Of a stretch of DNA of 64,000 nucleotides, positions 35,098 through 48,006 are shown piece after piece. The notes beneath the pieces are model-generated. The model saw nothing but the letters and a program-made list of their open reading frames with translations, was not told the DNA's origin and did no database searches. Within the stretch, counting starts at the first letter, position 1. Each line of letters begins with the position of its first letter. The stretch lies in NCBI GenBank assembly GCA_030248215.1, contig JASANG010003332.1, positions 1-64,000 of the forward strand, in the 5' to 3' direction. Both the position numbers and the translations under genes were made by a program. The stretch comes from Enoplolaimus lenunculus (taxonomy: Eukaryota; Nematoda; Enoplea; Enoplida; Thoracostomopsidae).

Positions 35098-35395
35098 AAA
35101 TATCGAATTGTTTTATGAATTTGTTCAATCTACAAAGTAACAGTTCTGCTAGTACCAAGCATATAACTAGTATATTGACTGCATCTGAACGTTTCGTTTA
35201 AAGTTAAAATTTGTACCGCTGTTAAGGACATTAACCTCCTGCCGCTAATCGCTAAATTAAAGTCAGTCAAGGCTTTAGAAAGGCTTTATAGGATAATTGA
35301 GATCACACTTGTGCAAGTTTCTGTAAACATATGAGGCTTACATCATATACGCATGGTGTTGCACGAATGAAGTATGTAAGTGAAACTAGTTAATA

Positions 35396-35823
35396 CATTT
35401 CCAACTCAAACCTTAATCCTAAAGCTCAGCATGAGCCTAAAACTGAAAGCATGTGATAATGTAATAAACATTGTGTTTGAGTAAACTTTCGTATTTTAAA
35501 ACAAGTGGTGAAATTTAATGCAAAACAAATTAAGTACTAAAAATTTTCCATTGCAATAAAATAAGTACGATTTGTGCAGATTCTGTGAGCCGCTCCGGCA
35601 GACCCTAAACATTTCCAACTCAAACCTTAATCCTAAAGCTCAGCATGAGCCTAAAACTGAAAGCATGTGATAATGTAATAAACATTGTGTTTGAGTAAAC
35701 TTTCGTATTTTAAAACAAGTGGTGAAATTTAATGCAAAGCAAATTAAGTACTAAAAATTTTCCATTGCAATAAAATAAGTACGATTTGTGCAGATTCTGT
35801 GAGCCGCTCCGGCAGACCCTAAA
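35396..35823. repeat. Tandem duplication of a 214-bp unit
   Basis: Unit 1 is 35396-35609 and unit 2 is 35610-35823. Reading them side by side I find one difference (GCAAAACAAATT against GCAAAGCAAATT). The unit starts CATTTCCAACTCAAACC and ends CCGGCAGACCCTAAA. The near identity points to a very recent event or an assembly artefact. Confidence 0.93.
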
Positions 35824-36384
35824 ATGGCCAAAAAGCAGGGATACCTTCACATATACTATCCTTTTGTCCTTTTCCGCCCATTATCAACGCGCCCTATCCG
35901 AATATTTCTTCAGACAGCATTCCCCTTTACAAATGTTCTTGTCTCCACAAAAATTTCCTGGGCCAAGCACTGACCATTGAGCACTTTGGATTAAATATTC
36001 TACGCATTAATATTTCACGCCGCCGAAGCGTGAACGCTATTCAGAAATACTAGGATTTAACAATGTCAAAAACCAAAAGTAAAAGCCAACATTACTCATA
36101 AATTTAAAAAAATATTTCACGTCTGCACTTACTCTGCTCTGTAGAATTAAAAAATAATGGGACTATTTCATCAGGCATTTATACAGCATATATCCGTCAA
36201 ATTATAATACAAAAGTTATTAAAGCAACTGAGATATATTAAATGTAAATGTATACGTAAAACTTCGTCAACAAGCGGAACTGCAATCGCGTCAAAATACC
36301 AAAACAGCTGCCAATCGTGCCGTTTAAAGAACGCATAAGCCCTTCCTTCAAAGTGGCGTATATCAAGATTTACACACCTCTCTG

Positions 36385-36785
36385 CAGGGTGTAAACGGAT
36401 AGTAAAATAACGGAAACGGATTGTGATCAAAATAACGAAAACGGGAACAGATATTGAAGTGTAAAAGTTTAAAACTTTTATTTTTCTGCCAACACAATTG
36501 AGGTGCTAATATTCACCGCAGTCTTTCAAAAATTTTAAACAAAAAATGGCGAACGCACCAAGAGCTTAAAGATTTTGGATGAATTTAGTATTAATTTCAT
36601 ATCCTTTCGAATAATTGTAGCATATCTGCAACAAAAAATTGCGAGATATATATGCGTTATTTATAACTATTTTTCAACGTATAAAAAATAACAGAATTTC
36701 CTTCATTTCTATAATAGAAACAGACACGGACACCGATTTTTACCGGAAACAGAAACAAATATAGTGTTTACACCTTACCACCCTG
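36385..36785. mobile_element. CAGGGTG...CACCCTG MITE (ACGGAAACGG subfamily)
   Basis: The ends are CAGGGTGTAAACGGATAGT and GTTTACACCTTACCACCCTG, with AACGGAAACGG repeats inside the ends. About 401 bp. A related, end-worn copy is at 43372-43735. Flanking 8-mers do not match. Confidence 0.75.
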
Positions 36786-39700
36786 AATGCCTTATTGACG
36801 TGGCTTGGAGGTGAATCTCGTTCAACAATTTTTCTTGCAACCATATTTGTCCTAACTAAAGAGCCAGTTAAGGATGACCAGGCTTAATATTCAGATGGTT
36901 TCGAAAATCACATGCGTGCTATTATATGTTTCCTAAGTCAATCTCGAACTACATCTTCCGTGAATCACATGGTGCGTATTCGACGGCGGTGAGCTCTTTT
37001 TACCAAGTGCTTTAATTCTTGAGAGTTACCGATTGCAACAATTTTTCTTTTTCGGTCATGGAGTCTCTTTCAAAAAGTTTAATTCTCAAACATTTTCACA
37101 AACAATCACGGGATGTAACATATTAAGATTGGGGGGGTGGTGCGAAAGCGCTTACAAAGAAAAAATTTGTTTTCAATAACAACTGTATTAATTGTAATAC
37201 ACATTTTCTTGACGTGTCGATTGAACTGTTAGTTTGGTTTGTATGATCACGTGTAAATAAGCCATATATGAGACGTTAAATAGTGACGCTGTTTGAGGAA
37301 CTGAGTCGAATGGTGCTAAATTAGCAGCGAGTCGGTTATTGGTTCACAACATCGGCCAGACAAACCTCGTCACCGCTAATAATTTAGGCTACATTCAAAA
37401 ATTTTCAACTTCTAAAATTTTTTCCTGATCCTGCCTAATTAGGTTCGAAACGATACTGTACTGAGCCCAAGCTACGCTTTTAACTATTTAACGCATCAAT
37501 TGACGGGTTCCCGTTTCATCTTACAACAAATTTATATTTTGCATCCGAACTTCCATACTCTTGACCGGGGTGTGTTCTACATCAGCGCTAGACTATAAGA
37601 GCGTGCCGCGCATGCCCAAAGGGATTTTACGTATTGCAGAGGTTTTTTATAGTACAAATACGTCTAAGTATACAATTTAATTGCTCATAGTATTCTCTAT
37701 GCAGTGAAGGTTAAATGCAAAATCTCGCAGTTTGACTGACAGAATTACTTCTTAGCAACTTCAAAATAAATGTATGTCTGGTTTTTGTCGATTAACACAA
37801 GAAGGTTGTGATCCGGTATACTTACTATATTGAGCACAAAAGGTAATAATGCTAGGCAACGTGTTTCTATGCGAAAATGTTTGGTAATTCACGATGCAAA
37901 TAGGAACTACGTACCAGTGTTACTACATATATATAACACATCGGACAAAAATGCATTATTCTAAATTTAGTATATATTTATTATTATATATTAGGCATAA
38001 CGCAAAAATGGTCGTGTCTATATATAGTTATATATATATTTATATATGAATCCCTAAAGCGTCGCCATGGTTAACATTGTGTAATAACAGAGATAAAATG
38101 GTACAGTGATTTCGACTTAAATTAGCTGATATCATACGTTATATCGAATGTTGCCTAGCGCTAAGTGTAACTCAAGCCTTCGATGAACAATGGAAAATAT
38201 TAATTAAGCATTGAGTAAAATATTTTCAGCTTCAAAATGCTCAATACTTTTACAATTAAGGCCTCTATGGTGTGCCTGGAGTAAACGCTTTCCTAATGTA
38301 TGGCTGTAGATGAAAATCGCTGTGACAAACGCGCGAATGTGCCAATTAAAACGCCTCAACAGGAAGATAACAATTACTTCGTACTGATAGTTTAGCGCAG
38401 TTGTGTAACAACTGAACACATGTGATGCTATAATATTTTAGGGCAGGGCAGTGGCGGCTCCAAAAATTTCTGACAGGGGGCGCGCTGGCAAATGTTGTGA
38501 AACGAAAAAATTGTAAAGTAGGGACCTTATAATTTAATCACCAAAGTATGGTTTGGACATAATAATTTAATTTTGTACAAAAAACACGGAAAAAAAAAAA
38601 AGAAAAAAAAGATAAGGGACTTTACCATTTTATAAAAACATTCTAACATTTGAGCGTACACCTTTCCCACTCCCCCTACTAGATCCACTAGTGGGGCCGG
38701 GTTAGAAATACAATTCTATTCCAGTTTTGGTGTGACTGACATGCATTAGTGAAGAAGATCTAGAGCATAGAAACACTTCCAATGCATTGCAGACGGAAAC
38801 CGTCTAAACCACGCCTGCGCACCGTGAGTGTGACTAAATTTGAGTTTGTTGCGCATGTGCTGACAAACGTTGTTGCTATCGCGTAGAATCTTGCTGAATT
38901 TACAGTTCTACCTGATAGTATTTTGATTGTCTAATGCTGAAACTTTCTCAAAGGTGGCGATATCAAGCTGAACTAGGTTCATTTGCGTAAATCAGCCGGC
39001 TTGAGCTGTGGTTGGTCAACTCACTGGTGTACGTAGACATGAAGCAGTTGTATCGCGAGGTCCGTAATTTGTGTAGTCCTTGATGAATCGAACTCTCTCG
39101 GGAGTGCGGATGATCGGTCTGGCTTATTTGCGTCTGCGTACAGTATCAAATGGATTCGTAGCTTTCTGAGCGCGATAACTCTGGGTGGATCTATCCTGTA
39201 CGCAGGTTAAACTAAAAGTTTCGTTTAGTCCTTAATTACCATCATAAGTTCAAAGGAGCCGAATATGGACGCTACCTTCAACTTTTAAAGTTATAAAATC
39301 GCGTGCATGGATAACTCAAACTCAAGATAATAACAAAGAACAACAGATTTCGAACAACTTTGCAAGTTGACGAAAAATTTTAAACTTTGTTGATAATGCA
39401 CACGATTTTGCTAAATACTTCCTACCAGGCCGTGCAAATCCCGGTTATAACTTCCTGCTACTGCGATAATTTCCGTGACAATTTTAGACATTAATGAAAT
39501 TCGGTTTGCATAAAAGTACTTAATACTTCCAAGGGCGAAGGAGGATTTTTGAAGTACTCCGCCAAAATAGAATCCTGGCTACACTCCTGATGAGCTTGCT
39601 TTATAGACTGCTCCTTAGTCGCAAACTGCAGCTGCAAGCAGTGGCTGGCCGCTGTGTAAATTCTAAACGTTAATGCCGGGATTTAGGTGAATATTATCGT

Positions 39701-40559
39701 TATCGACTGTGTGACTACGTTTTGTTTTCAACTGTTGTAGATCTTGCAGCACATCACGCATCTAACTAGACTAGAAGATCCGGAAAGCAAGCCAATTTTA
39801 GAAAGGTCAAAGTGAAGCTGACTAGTTCTACTCAGTATAATGCTCAGTGATTATCACTAAAACATCACTGTCATCTTTAGCGGCGGTGATACGACTATGA
39901 AGGGGAGCAAAATAATTTTGGAGAGTGAATATGGTATTTCAGAGGCGATTAATGGCGCAACCAGGAACCTGCAATGCGACGGATGCGGCGGATCGGAAAT
40001 TTTGCACGGAAGTGCGGTATACGAATTTACGAACCGGAACCGGAGGTCGATTTTTGTCGTAACCGGAGGCTACACATCTGATTGTGCCCTGCTGCATATA
40101 TACAGGACTGAAAAACATTTTTTGAATGTTTGTAGCAACTTAATGTTAAACTTGTGTTGTCAAGGCGCGCGGTCGCATAATCTCAATTTGGGCATATATA
40201 AATCGGCTTAAACCATTTTAACAATATCTTAGTCAACTTTATTTTGTTTAAACTCTCGGTTCATGTACAGAACAGCGCCTTCCCGTTTTCCAAGGCAAAA
40301 ATCAATGGCTGGGAGTACAGCACATGCAGTCCTGTGTAGCGGCCAGGTTTTCACTGATTTCGCAATGAAAATTTTAGGCGATGGTTTTGTTTAAAAAACG
40401 GAAAAAGTGGAAAACTTTAAAACGCCAACAATTTCTCGGGTTGGTAGAGAAAATGAGAAATGTAAGAATTGTGGAGAAATTATAAGGTCGTCGATGATTC
40501 GAAACAGAACAACAGACAATAAAAAACGAAATCGTCAACAAGACTCAATGCACGAATCT
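36786..40559. other. Gene-free DNA
   Basis: Contains a transposon-end-like block at 38452-38490 (CAGTGGCGGCTCCAAAAATT), an A-rich run at 38590-38612, and a CCGG-type MITE fragment at 39950-40092 ending TGTGCCCTG. No exon or RNA gene recognised. Confidence 0.4.
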
Positions 40560-40580
40560 TCAATGTGCAATATGTGAGTG

Positions 40581-40670
40581 AGTGAGTGTAGTAGTAGTTG
40601 TTGTTGTTTTTTGTTGTTGTTTTTGTTGTTGTGGTTGTTATTGTTGTTGTTGTGGTGGTGGTGGTGGCGG

Positions 40671-40732
<62 letters not shown>

Positions 40733-40808
40733 GCTGTTGTTGTTGTTGTTGTGGTGGTGGTGGTGGTGGCGGTGGTTGTTGTTGTTGCTGTTGTTGTTGG
40801 TGGTGTGG

Positions 40809-40849
<41 letters not shown>

Positions 40850-40889
40850 GGTGGTGGTGGTGTTGTTGCTGTTGGTGGTGGTGTTGCAT
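40581..40889. repeat. (GTT)n / (GTG)n trinucleotide tract, about 310 bp
   Basis: Long runs of TTG/GTT alternate with blocks of GTG GTG GTG at 40650-40670, 40752-40776 and 40848-40885. All three forward frames and two reverse frames are open across it, reading only homopolymers (Leu, Val, Cys, Thr, Gln). No conserved protein flanks it, so I call it a microsatellite, not a gene. Confidence 0.92.
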
Positions 40890-41974
40890 TAGTTATAGTT
40901 GCGTCCGGGCTCATGTGCTACATGCAATTTTAACAACATCGCACAGATTTGTTGTCTTTTTGTTGCTGTTGCATACGTATAAGTAATTTTTTGCGTAAAA
41001 CCGCCTGTATAACTTAGCATAGCAAAAGAATTTTTGACCCGCAGCCATGCCCATGCATAAAAGTTCTACCTGCATCTCGCCTGAAATCCAAGGCACTGAA
41101 ATGCATTTGCTTTTCTGATTCAAGCATTTCATTCATGGCTATGCTGAGTTGAACGATGCCTAATTGAAAATACCGAATTCTCTGTGACAGTTCGAACAGT
41201 TTCAAAGCGAAGGTAGCAAGAGGAGCAGCGAAAACCATTTGCAACATTATTGAAACGGCCTGGTGGCCGTCTCTTTCTCGTTTAAAATCACTTTGTTTTT
41301 TGGGGATTCTTACCGATTTGAGAATTTTGTATATTTTTGAAATCGTTAATATCTGGTCGTCTGGCATTTTTTCATGTTTTTAGCATAGCTATCTAGATTT
41401 AACAATAGTTCTACGAAACATGGTAAAAATAGTAGTGTTTATACTTCTAGCGAAAAAGCGCCGTTTTTCGCGCGAACATGCAACGGTAACCGCTGTAATC
41501 TATACAGAATCGGAAGTGCTATCAATTTTCAGCTACTTAGCATTTTAGCGGACATATTCGTTTGTTGAAAAAACTTTCTAATAATTTTCAGCCGGTATGA
41601 TTAAAACTTATGTCTTAGCTGGTGGGGTGGTATTGTGGTTTTGCCTTCCGCTGAAAGTCAAATTTTCCAAATTTTATTACACATACAATGACAATTATTA
41701 CTCGCGTCACAAATATCTTTAGCCTTGATCTATGCTAACCTGAGGCTGAAAGTTTTACCCTGTAGTCCCGTAGCCGTCTCTTCATGCTTGGGGAGGGCAA
41801 AACAATTTTAGAGGGATTCATACAGAAAATTCTCAGGGCTTATTAAGGGCTAACACTTTTCCACGGGAGCGTGGCTTGAAAGTTTTCTACGTGTCTACTG
41901 CCACTACGATATAGAAATGAAAATTATAAGTAAGCTATTATCAATACCAAAGACCGTATTCTTTTAAATGTATG

Positions 41975-42152
41975 TAGCACCTATTACCAGTCCGTGTTAG
42001 GTCTGGTAACTTTTGAACCAGTGAATGCAGAGGCTCAAAATTCAGTTTATTTTTCGCATATGATCTGCTCTACTCCTGTACTAATTTTGAGTTCAACAAC
42101 TGTAATAAGATAGCGCGTTTAAAATCGTATTACTAACTGATGATAATTGCTG
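41975..42152. mobile_element. Palindrome-ended MITE, copy 2
   Basis: Left end TAGCACCTATTACCAG; right end TACTAACTGATGATAATTGC, the inverse. The right flank ATTTGCGGATATGGGCC also follows the copy ending at 48006 (ATTTGCAAATATGGGCC), so the element may extend some 25 bases further. Confidence 0.65.
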
Positions 42153-44700
42153 CACAGATTTGCGGATATGGGCCCTAAACCGCAAACGTCGTGTTTGTTT
42201 ACTTTTACAGATTTCGCAACCAATATAAAAATTTTTCAAGTGAAATAAATAAAAAACCAGCAAGTCCATATTTTAGTAAATAAATATAAAATTTGCTAAT
42301 AAAAAGATGACATAAATACATAAAGTGTGTGGCGATTTCGTTACGTTTCTCAAAGTTAAGATTAATCAGCAGCCTGGGATGCTCAGTTTACTATATAAAC
42401 GACTGCCTAAATTTCCAAAACACGGAATTTTTATATGATAAAATCAAATGTTCAAAACAGTTTCCAAAAAACTTTAGGTCAAATTTACCTCAAATGCCAG
42501 TAATATTTTAGCAAAACCACAAACTTCTTGATACCAGTTAACATTGGCCATAAACTTACTAACTGAAATAAAACTGATTTTAACTGTTAGCAAAAATGAA
42601 AAAACAACAATTCCAAAAAAATAAAGTCAAACAAAATGAAAACAGAACAAAAAAATGTAAATAAAACAAAACAATTGTGATTGGGGAGACGATTCCGACA
42701 AAAATTGAGGGAAGAGCGTGATTTTCTGGATACGCTGAGCACGCGAAAGCAGCGAAATACAGAGAAAACAAATTTTAGGGTTCCACCCTTAAAAGTGGTA
42801 CGACGCGACACCAGTATTGTTGAGAAGACAGGAACGCTTTTGTGTAATTGTACAAAATTGTGTTTCGTGGGTCCACCCTTTACTATCTTTGTCACTACCG
42901 AATGCTTCACACTTTGGAGTCCGGGCAATTTGGAAAATATTTTAGATACAGAGTATTTTGTAATATTTTAAAAAAATCAACGGCTACAATTGCAAACTGA
43001 AATCACGCGCTTACAAACAAGGTAAAATAATTGTTTTAGTACAAAATTGAAAAAAAAATTTTTTCGGTATTTTAGCCGATTCTTGTTTTGGTACCAGTAC
43101 CGGCTGCGGTACAGCAAATTTTTTGTTCCGTTAATATTGCTTCGAAGCCCCGGCGTTTTCACGAATCAATATTTGTAAATGCATGTTTTAACCGCACATC
43201 CTCTTATGTATCAAACGTATAAGACCTAGCAAAATTCTATGGGCATTATTTGAAAAAATTGTTCATCATTATTCCGACGAAGCAATAATGTACTTAATAT
43301 ACCAATAATTTTTACAATTCAAACTTTTGTTCCATAAAATTTATTTAATGTTCATCCATGTCTAACGTGATCAGTATGGTGTGAACGGATAGTAAAAATA
43401 ACGGAAACGGAAACGAAAACTGATAGTGATCAGAACAACGGAAACGAAAACGGATATTGAAGTATAAAAGTTGCAAACTTTGTTTAGTTTCATGCCAACA
43501 CAATTGGGCAAGTATATATATTCAAGGCTTTTCAAAATTAAAAAAATGGCGGATGTAATTTTTAATTTTTTTGAAACAATTGCAGCAAATATGTAATAGA
43601 AAATTGCGAGGTATTTACGTGATTTTTAAATCTTGAACTTAAAATGACAGATTTCCGTTATTCCAATATAACGGAAACGGAAACGAACGCCGATTTTTAC
43701 CGGAAATGGAGGCGGATATCCGGTTACATCTTGGTGACGAGAAAAGTTTCCTGGAGTTAAAACGGGGTGAAAAATAAACATTTGTTTGGAAAACATGGCG
43801 GCTACATATTTCTAAAGTACATTTAAACCCATGTCCGACTCAGCTGTGCCCACTGGACATCCGGAAAATGTTTAATTAAGTTTGTGGCCACAGGTTCTGC
43901 CGGAATATTTATATTAGTGAAAACGAGAGGTCTAGTAGAGAGTATTTTAAGTAAACTGCTGTGGGGCGCAAAATTAATATGTCTGAGAACTTTTTTGCCT
44001 TTACCTGCGCAATAAAAGTGGCTCGGCAACCTTTGTCTGCACTTGCATCAGATCAATAAAAAATTATAAAGATAGCTAAATATGTTACGCACTATGTTAG
44101 AAAAACGAACATTTAAACAATAAAATAAAAGAAAAAGGAGCAAAAAGAAATTAAACACAATTTGCCCTTATTTGCTTTGAAAACGTTGCTGGCGTTGAAA
44201 ACGTCAATGAATGTTCAGCAATTTCAGGTGAAATCTCCGCTCTGTTGTTTTCGCTCAGGCCGTTCGCGTAGTGAGCTGTAAAAATAGTTATTCAGTATAA
44301 AACTGTTGTGCACATTCGCGAGATCTCGAGTACTCCGTGTTGCAAACGTTTACGCCACCAAGAATTAAAACTGTTTTTTTTGCTGTTTTATATATACTCA
44401 CAAATCACAGCACACTTGAGTTTATACTTTTTTAATTGTTAATTTGTAAATTAGGTATCAGATACATATATATTTTATCTTTATTATGGTTACGTTAAAT
44501 TATTGAAAAAGGAACCTACATTCAAAGATTGACGCAGTATCTACCACAAGTCGTGTGATCTTTTGCGCCCTTGTTTTCATCCGCCAGTACAATTGGCAAT
44601 GGTAAAGCATTGTGCTTATATACTCTCACGCTCTGTTTAATAATGTTTTTCTGATAAGCAATTTTTGAGTTCGAGTTTGAAAATTGTTAGAAAAAAAGAA
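42153..44700. other. Gene-free DNA with a worn ACGGAAACGG MITE
   Basis: 43372-43735 is an end-worn relative of the element at 36385. At 42570-42680 is an A-rich stretch. Open frames around 42587-42970 on both strands have no recognisable motif. Confidence 0.45.
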
Positions 44701-44703
44701 AAC

Positions 44704-45139
44704 AGAGGAGGGTCCCCATTTTGAGTCATAAACAATAGAAGTTCGTATCCCTAATAAGAGTTCGTAAGCGGATAGAGTCCCTAAATCCTAATTAGAGTCC
44801 ATAAATGTCAGCTATCCCTAACTGAAGCGCATTAATGACTAGAGGACCAAATAATCTTGAGTTCGAAATTTTAAAGTACACCTAAGTTTTGAAAGCAACA
44901 TTCCAAAGTATAAACTTGCATAATCGCTCAAGCTTTTCATGCAAGGTAAAAAACGTTTAATTCAACAGATATTCGCAATACCGGATATATATCAGTAAGG
45001 AAGGGTGGCGGAGGGCTGGTTGAAAATAAATAATAGTCCGTAACCGTATAACAAGGGGGGCACCCTCAGGAGAGGCCAAATAAATATCAGTCCCCCTTCT
45101 TATTCGGGTCAATACAGTAGCACCTATCGCCAGTTAACT
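44704..45139. mobile_element. GGGTCAATACAG MITE plus 5' end of palindrome-ended MITE
   Basis: The internal blocks GTCCCCATTTTGaGTCA, GCGGATAGAGTCCCTAAA, GAGGCCAAATAAATATCAGT and the right end TTATTCGGGTCAATACAGTA match the copy at 47194. Directly after the end comes TAGCACCTATCGCCAGTTAA, the first 20 or so bases of the palindrome-ended family. The left inverted repeat is missing. Confidence 0.75.
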
Positions 45140-47193
45140 TTTTTAATCAATTGTGTGCTTTTTCCCTCAGGGGAAAAGCTGCGGCTTCCTCAGCAGGATG
45201 AGGTTGTCGCCGCCAACCCCACATTGAGCTGTTCCTTATTGAGACAGCTCGAATCTCTGATAAAGTACATTTGGACTGTTTTGGTGTATGAGAGGAAAGT
45301 CGCTTTCATGGGGGGGGGGTTGAATTAAAAAGTTATGGGCTCCTGGATTACATTTTAACTCAGGTTTCCGTACAGAATTTCTTTTCGTCATCTCCAGCAA
45401 CTTTAATGGTGAAACAATGCAATTTATTCCAAAATATTTTTTACACAGAAGCATTTCGGATAACCGATGAATATCCGAATATCCGAATATATTTTCATTT
45501 TTTTCCGTTTTTCTCGGATAAAAAAACGGAAAAAACTGTTTTTTTTCGGTCGATTCAATTTTTCCGAACAAACCTACCCTGGGAAGTATATACTGCAGAA
45601 CATTTTCAAGGCAAAACGTATTAAGGCGACAGTTTGACAAGCAATATATATTTTTATTCTATATACCAATCTATAACAATTGTCAAGAAAACCTAGGAGA
45701 CAGCAGCTGCAACCCATTGATTATATTCGCGTGTACCAATGAAAAACTTTAGTAAGACAGAACCTAGGTACAATTTTGCAACTGTGCATTTTGCCTGTTC
45801 AAAATATATCTGCTAGTATGTAAACCAACAGAGAACAAAGCGAAACCTAATTGCAAAATATAATCTGCTTAAATATAACAAGTCATGGTGAAGTGATTTT
45901 AACTAGCAAAACATCAACTTTCATTTTCAGAAATCTACTTGCGAGATATTAGCGTTTTTGAATTTGTTTAAAACAACAAAGTGTAAACAGTCGCAAGATT
46001 TAAACCAAAATGCCATCTGTAATTTCAAAACAGTTAAAAACCCAAGCTACAAATTTGTACGAGGGGTCATATATTTGGAAGAATTTATTACGTTTTTGAA
46101 ATATATATGCTGTTTGAAACACAAAACGCGTTGGAATCGAAGTTTCATTTTTGACAAGACATTTAGTCATGTTTTGCATCAATCTGAAATCCGCAGTGAC
46201 ACTAATCCTATCACTTACATGAATATATGTGAGCAAAAGTATACTCTTTACCCTTAACATGGTTTCTTAAAATTGACCAGCCTTCGGGGTAAACGTTACC
46301 GATAACAAAGGCGATTCAAATAAATAGTGCATGGTGCAGTGCTTTAAAATAACTTTTTAACCACAGATTCAAAAATAGAAACTAGAAAGGGCGTTATTTA
46401 CGACGCTGCATCGGTTTTCGGCTTGATTTCGACCGCTTCAGGTGATTAATACTTTGAGTCGTTGGCATGGCACAAATTAATTGTAAACTTTTCGTTCGGC
46501 TATTAAATTGTCAATTATGGCTTTGCATATTTTTCATTTGGTTTTCGCATTGTTATGTAATTCTCATGATGAATCTTTTGAAACCAAGGACGAGCCTAAG
46601 GGGGATATAAAGGTCGGATCCCATTCCACTGACCTCCAAACTCACAATTTTTAACAACTAAGAAAAAACTATGAAATTTGTCATATGTTTCGGCTATCGT
46701 GCATGTTAAAGTTAATATTGATCCGTGTCTACCGAGAAATCCTTGACCTGTTACTGGTTGAAACTCTAGCAGTCGGTGGCAAATGATCTCATGTTATTGT
46801 TTGCATAAAAAAATCCAGCAAAAGGTAACGATTAATTAACTAAATATATATTGTTATTAGCAAATTTTTTGACACCTATGTTTTCTTGACCACATACTCG
46901 AATTAGCTCTTTTATCATTAAACCCGTAGCAAGAGATGCATTGTTTAAAATTCAATATTAAAACAAGTAGCTGAATTTAAAAAACTCAAATCTGTTGGTT
47001 CGAACGTAGCGTATCTAAAACCCCACTTTATAAATGAGAGATATTTCAGATATAATACGGGTTTAAAACCAAACACAGTCGTAACGAATAGTATACTAAA
47101 CAGGAAAAAGATAAAAACTTCACACATTAAACAAAACAACTTTTTCCAAACAGAAATTTAATGAAGTCTGAAGCCCGTATTCTCAAAAGTGTG
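45140..47193. other. Gene-free DNA
   Basis: At 45462-45560 is an inverted, ATCCGAATATCCG/CGGAAAAA-rich patch like a decayed MITE. Open frames at 45236-45640 and 45958-46257 have no conserved motif and AT-driven composition. Confidence 0.4.
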
Positions 47194-47616
47194 TACTGTA
47201 TTGATCCGAATAAGAGGGGGTAATAAGAGGGGGTCCCCATTTTGGGTCAAACGAATCACTAGGAGTCTGTATCCCTAATAAGCGTCCGTAAGCGGATAGA
47301 GTCCCTAAACTCTAATTAGAGTCCATAAATGTCAATTAACCCTAATTGTTGCGCACAAATGACTCCAGGACCAAATAATTTGAGTTCGAAACTTTAAAGC
47401 GCACTTAATAACCTTGTATTATCGCTCAAGCTATTGACACAAAACAAATAACCGTTTAATTCAACGGATAATTGCAGTACTGGATATATATCAGTACGAA
47501 GGGCGGCGGAGCGTGGGTTAAAAATAAATAACAGTCCGTAACCGAATAACAAGGGGGTACCATCTGGAGAGGCCAAATAAATATCAGTCCGCCCTCTTAT
47601 TCGGGTCAATACAGTA
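47194..47616. mobile_element. GGGTCAATACAG MITE, complete copy
   Basis: The inverted ends are CTGTATTGATCCGAATAAGA and TCTTATTCGGGTCAATACAG, flanked by TA on each side, as for Tc1/mariner-type insertions. About 420 bp, non-coding, with internal GAGTCCCTAAA and CCTAATTAGAGTCC motifs. Its right TA is also the left TA of the next element. Confidence 0.85.
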
Positions 47617-48006
47617 GCACCTATCACCAGTTGGTGATAGGTGATGTAAGTTTGGAATATGTGCCACAATGAGGTTCGAAATTCTGCATATTGTTCTTGT
47701 TTGATCTGTGCAACATGCGTAACCCAGGTGACGTTTGACGGGGTAGTGTTATGGACACTGAAACCAAAAAGTCCAGCATTCTGGATATTGAAGCCAAAAG
47801 CTTCAGTGTCCAGGATACTGAAGCATTTTGTTTCAATGCCCAGGATACCTAAGCCTATTTGGGGCTTCAGTGTCTATACTCACCTGGTGTACGCAACGCA
47901 TGTTATTGTATAAGTTGCATTGCCCTACTTGTGCACCGATTTTGAGATCTGCAATTGTAGATGTTCGTCGGTTTGAAAACCTATCGCTAACTGACGATAG
48001 GTGCTA
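47615..48006. mobile_element. Palindrome-ended MITE, long copy
   Basis: Left end TAGCACCTATCACCAGTTGG, which can fold as CCTATCACCA/TGGTGATAGG. Right end CTAACTGACGATAGGTGCTA. The interior has grown by the 30-bp minisatellite at 47747-47876. Confidence 0.8.
47747..47876. repeat. 30-33-bp minisatellite inside a MITE
   Basis: About four units of a GTCCAGGATACTGAAGCCAAAAGCTTCA type, each diverged. A related sequence (GTGATGGACACTGAAAACAA) occurs at 13880-13905 between DCAF8 and GMEB. Confidence 0.65.

Noticed and set aside
40480-40986. Homopolymeric Thr, Gln, Leu, Val and Cys frames
   Set aside because: They are translations of a trinucleotide microsatellite in every frame, with no conserved flanks.
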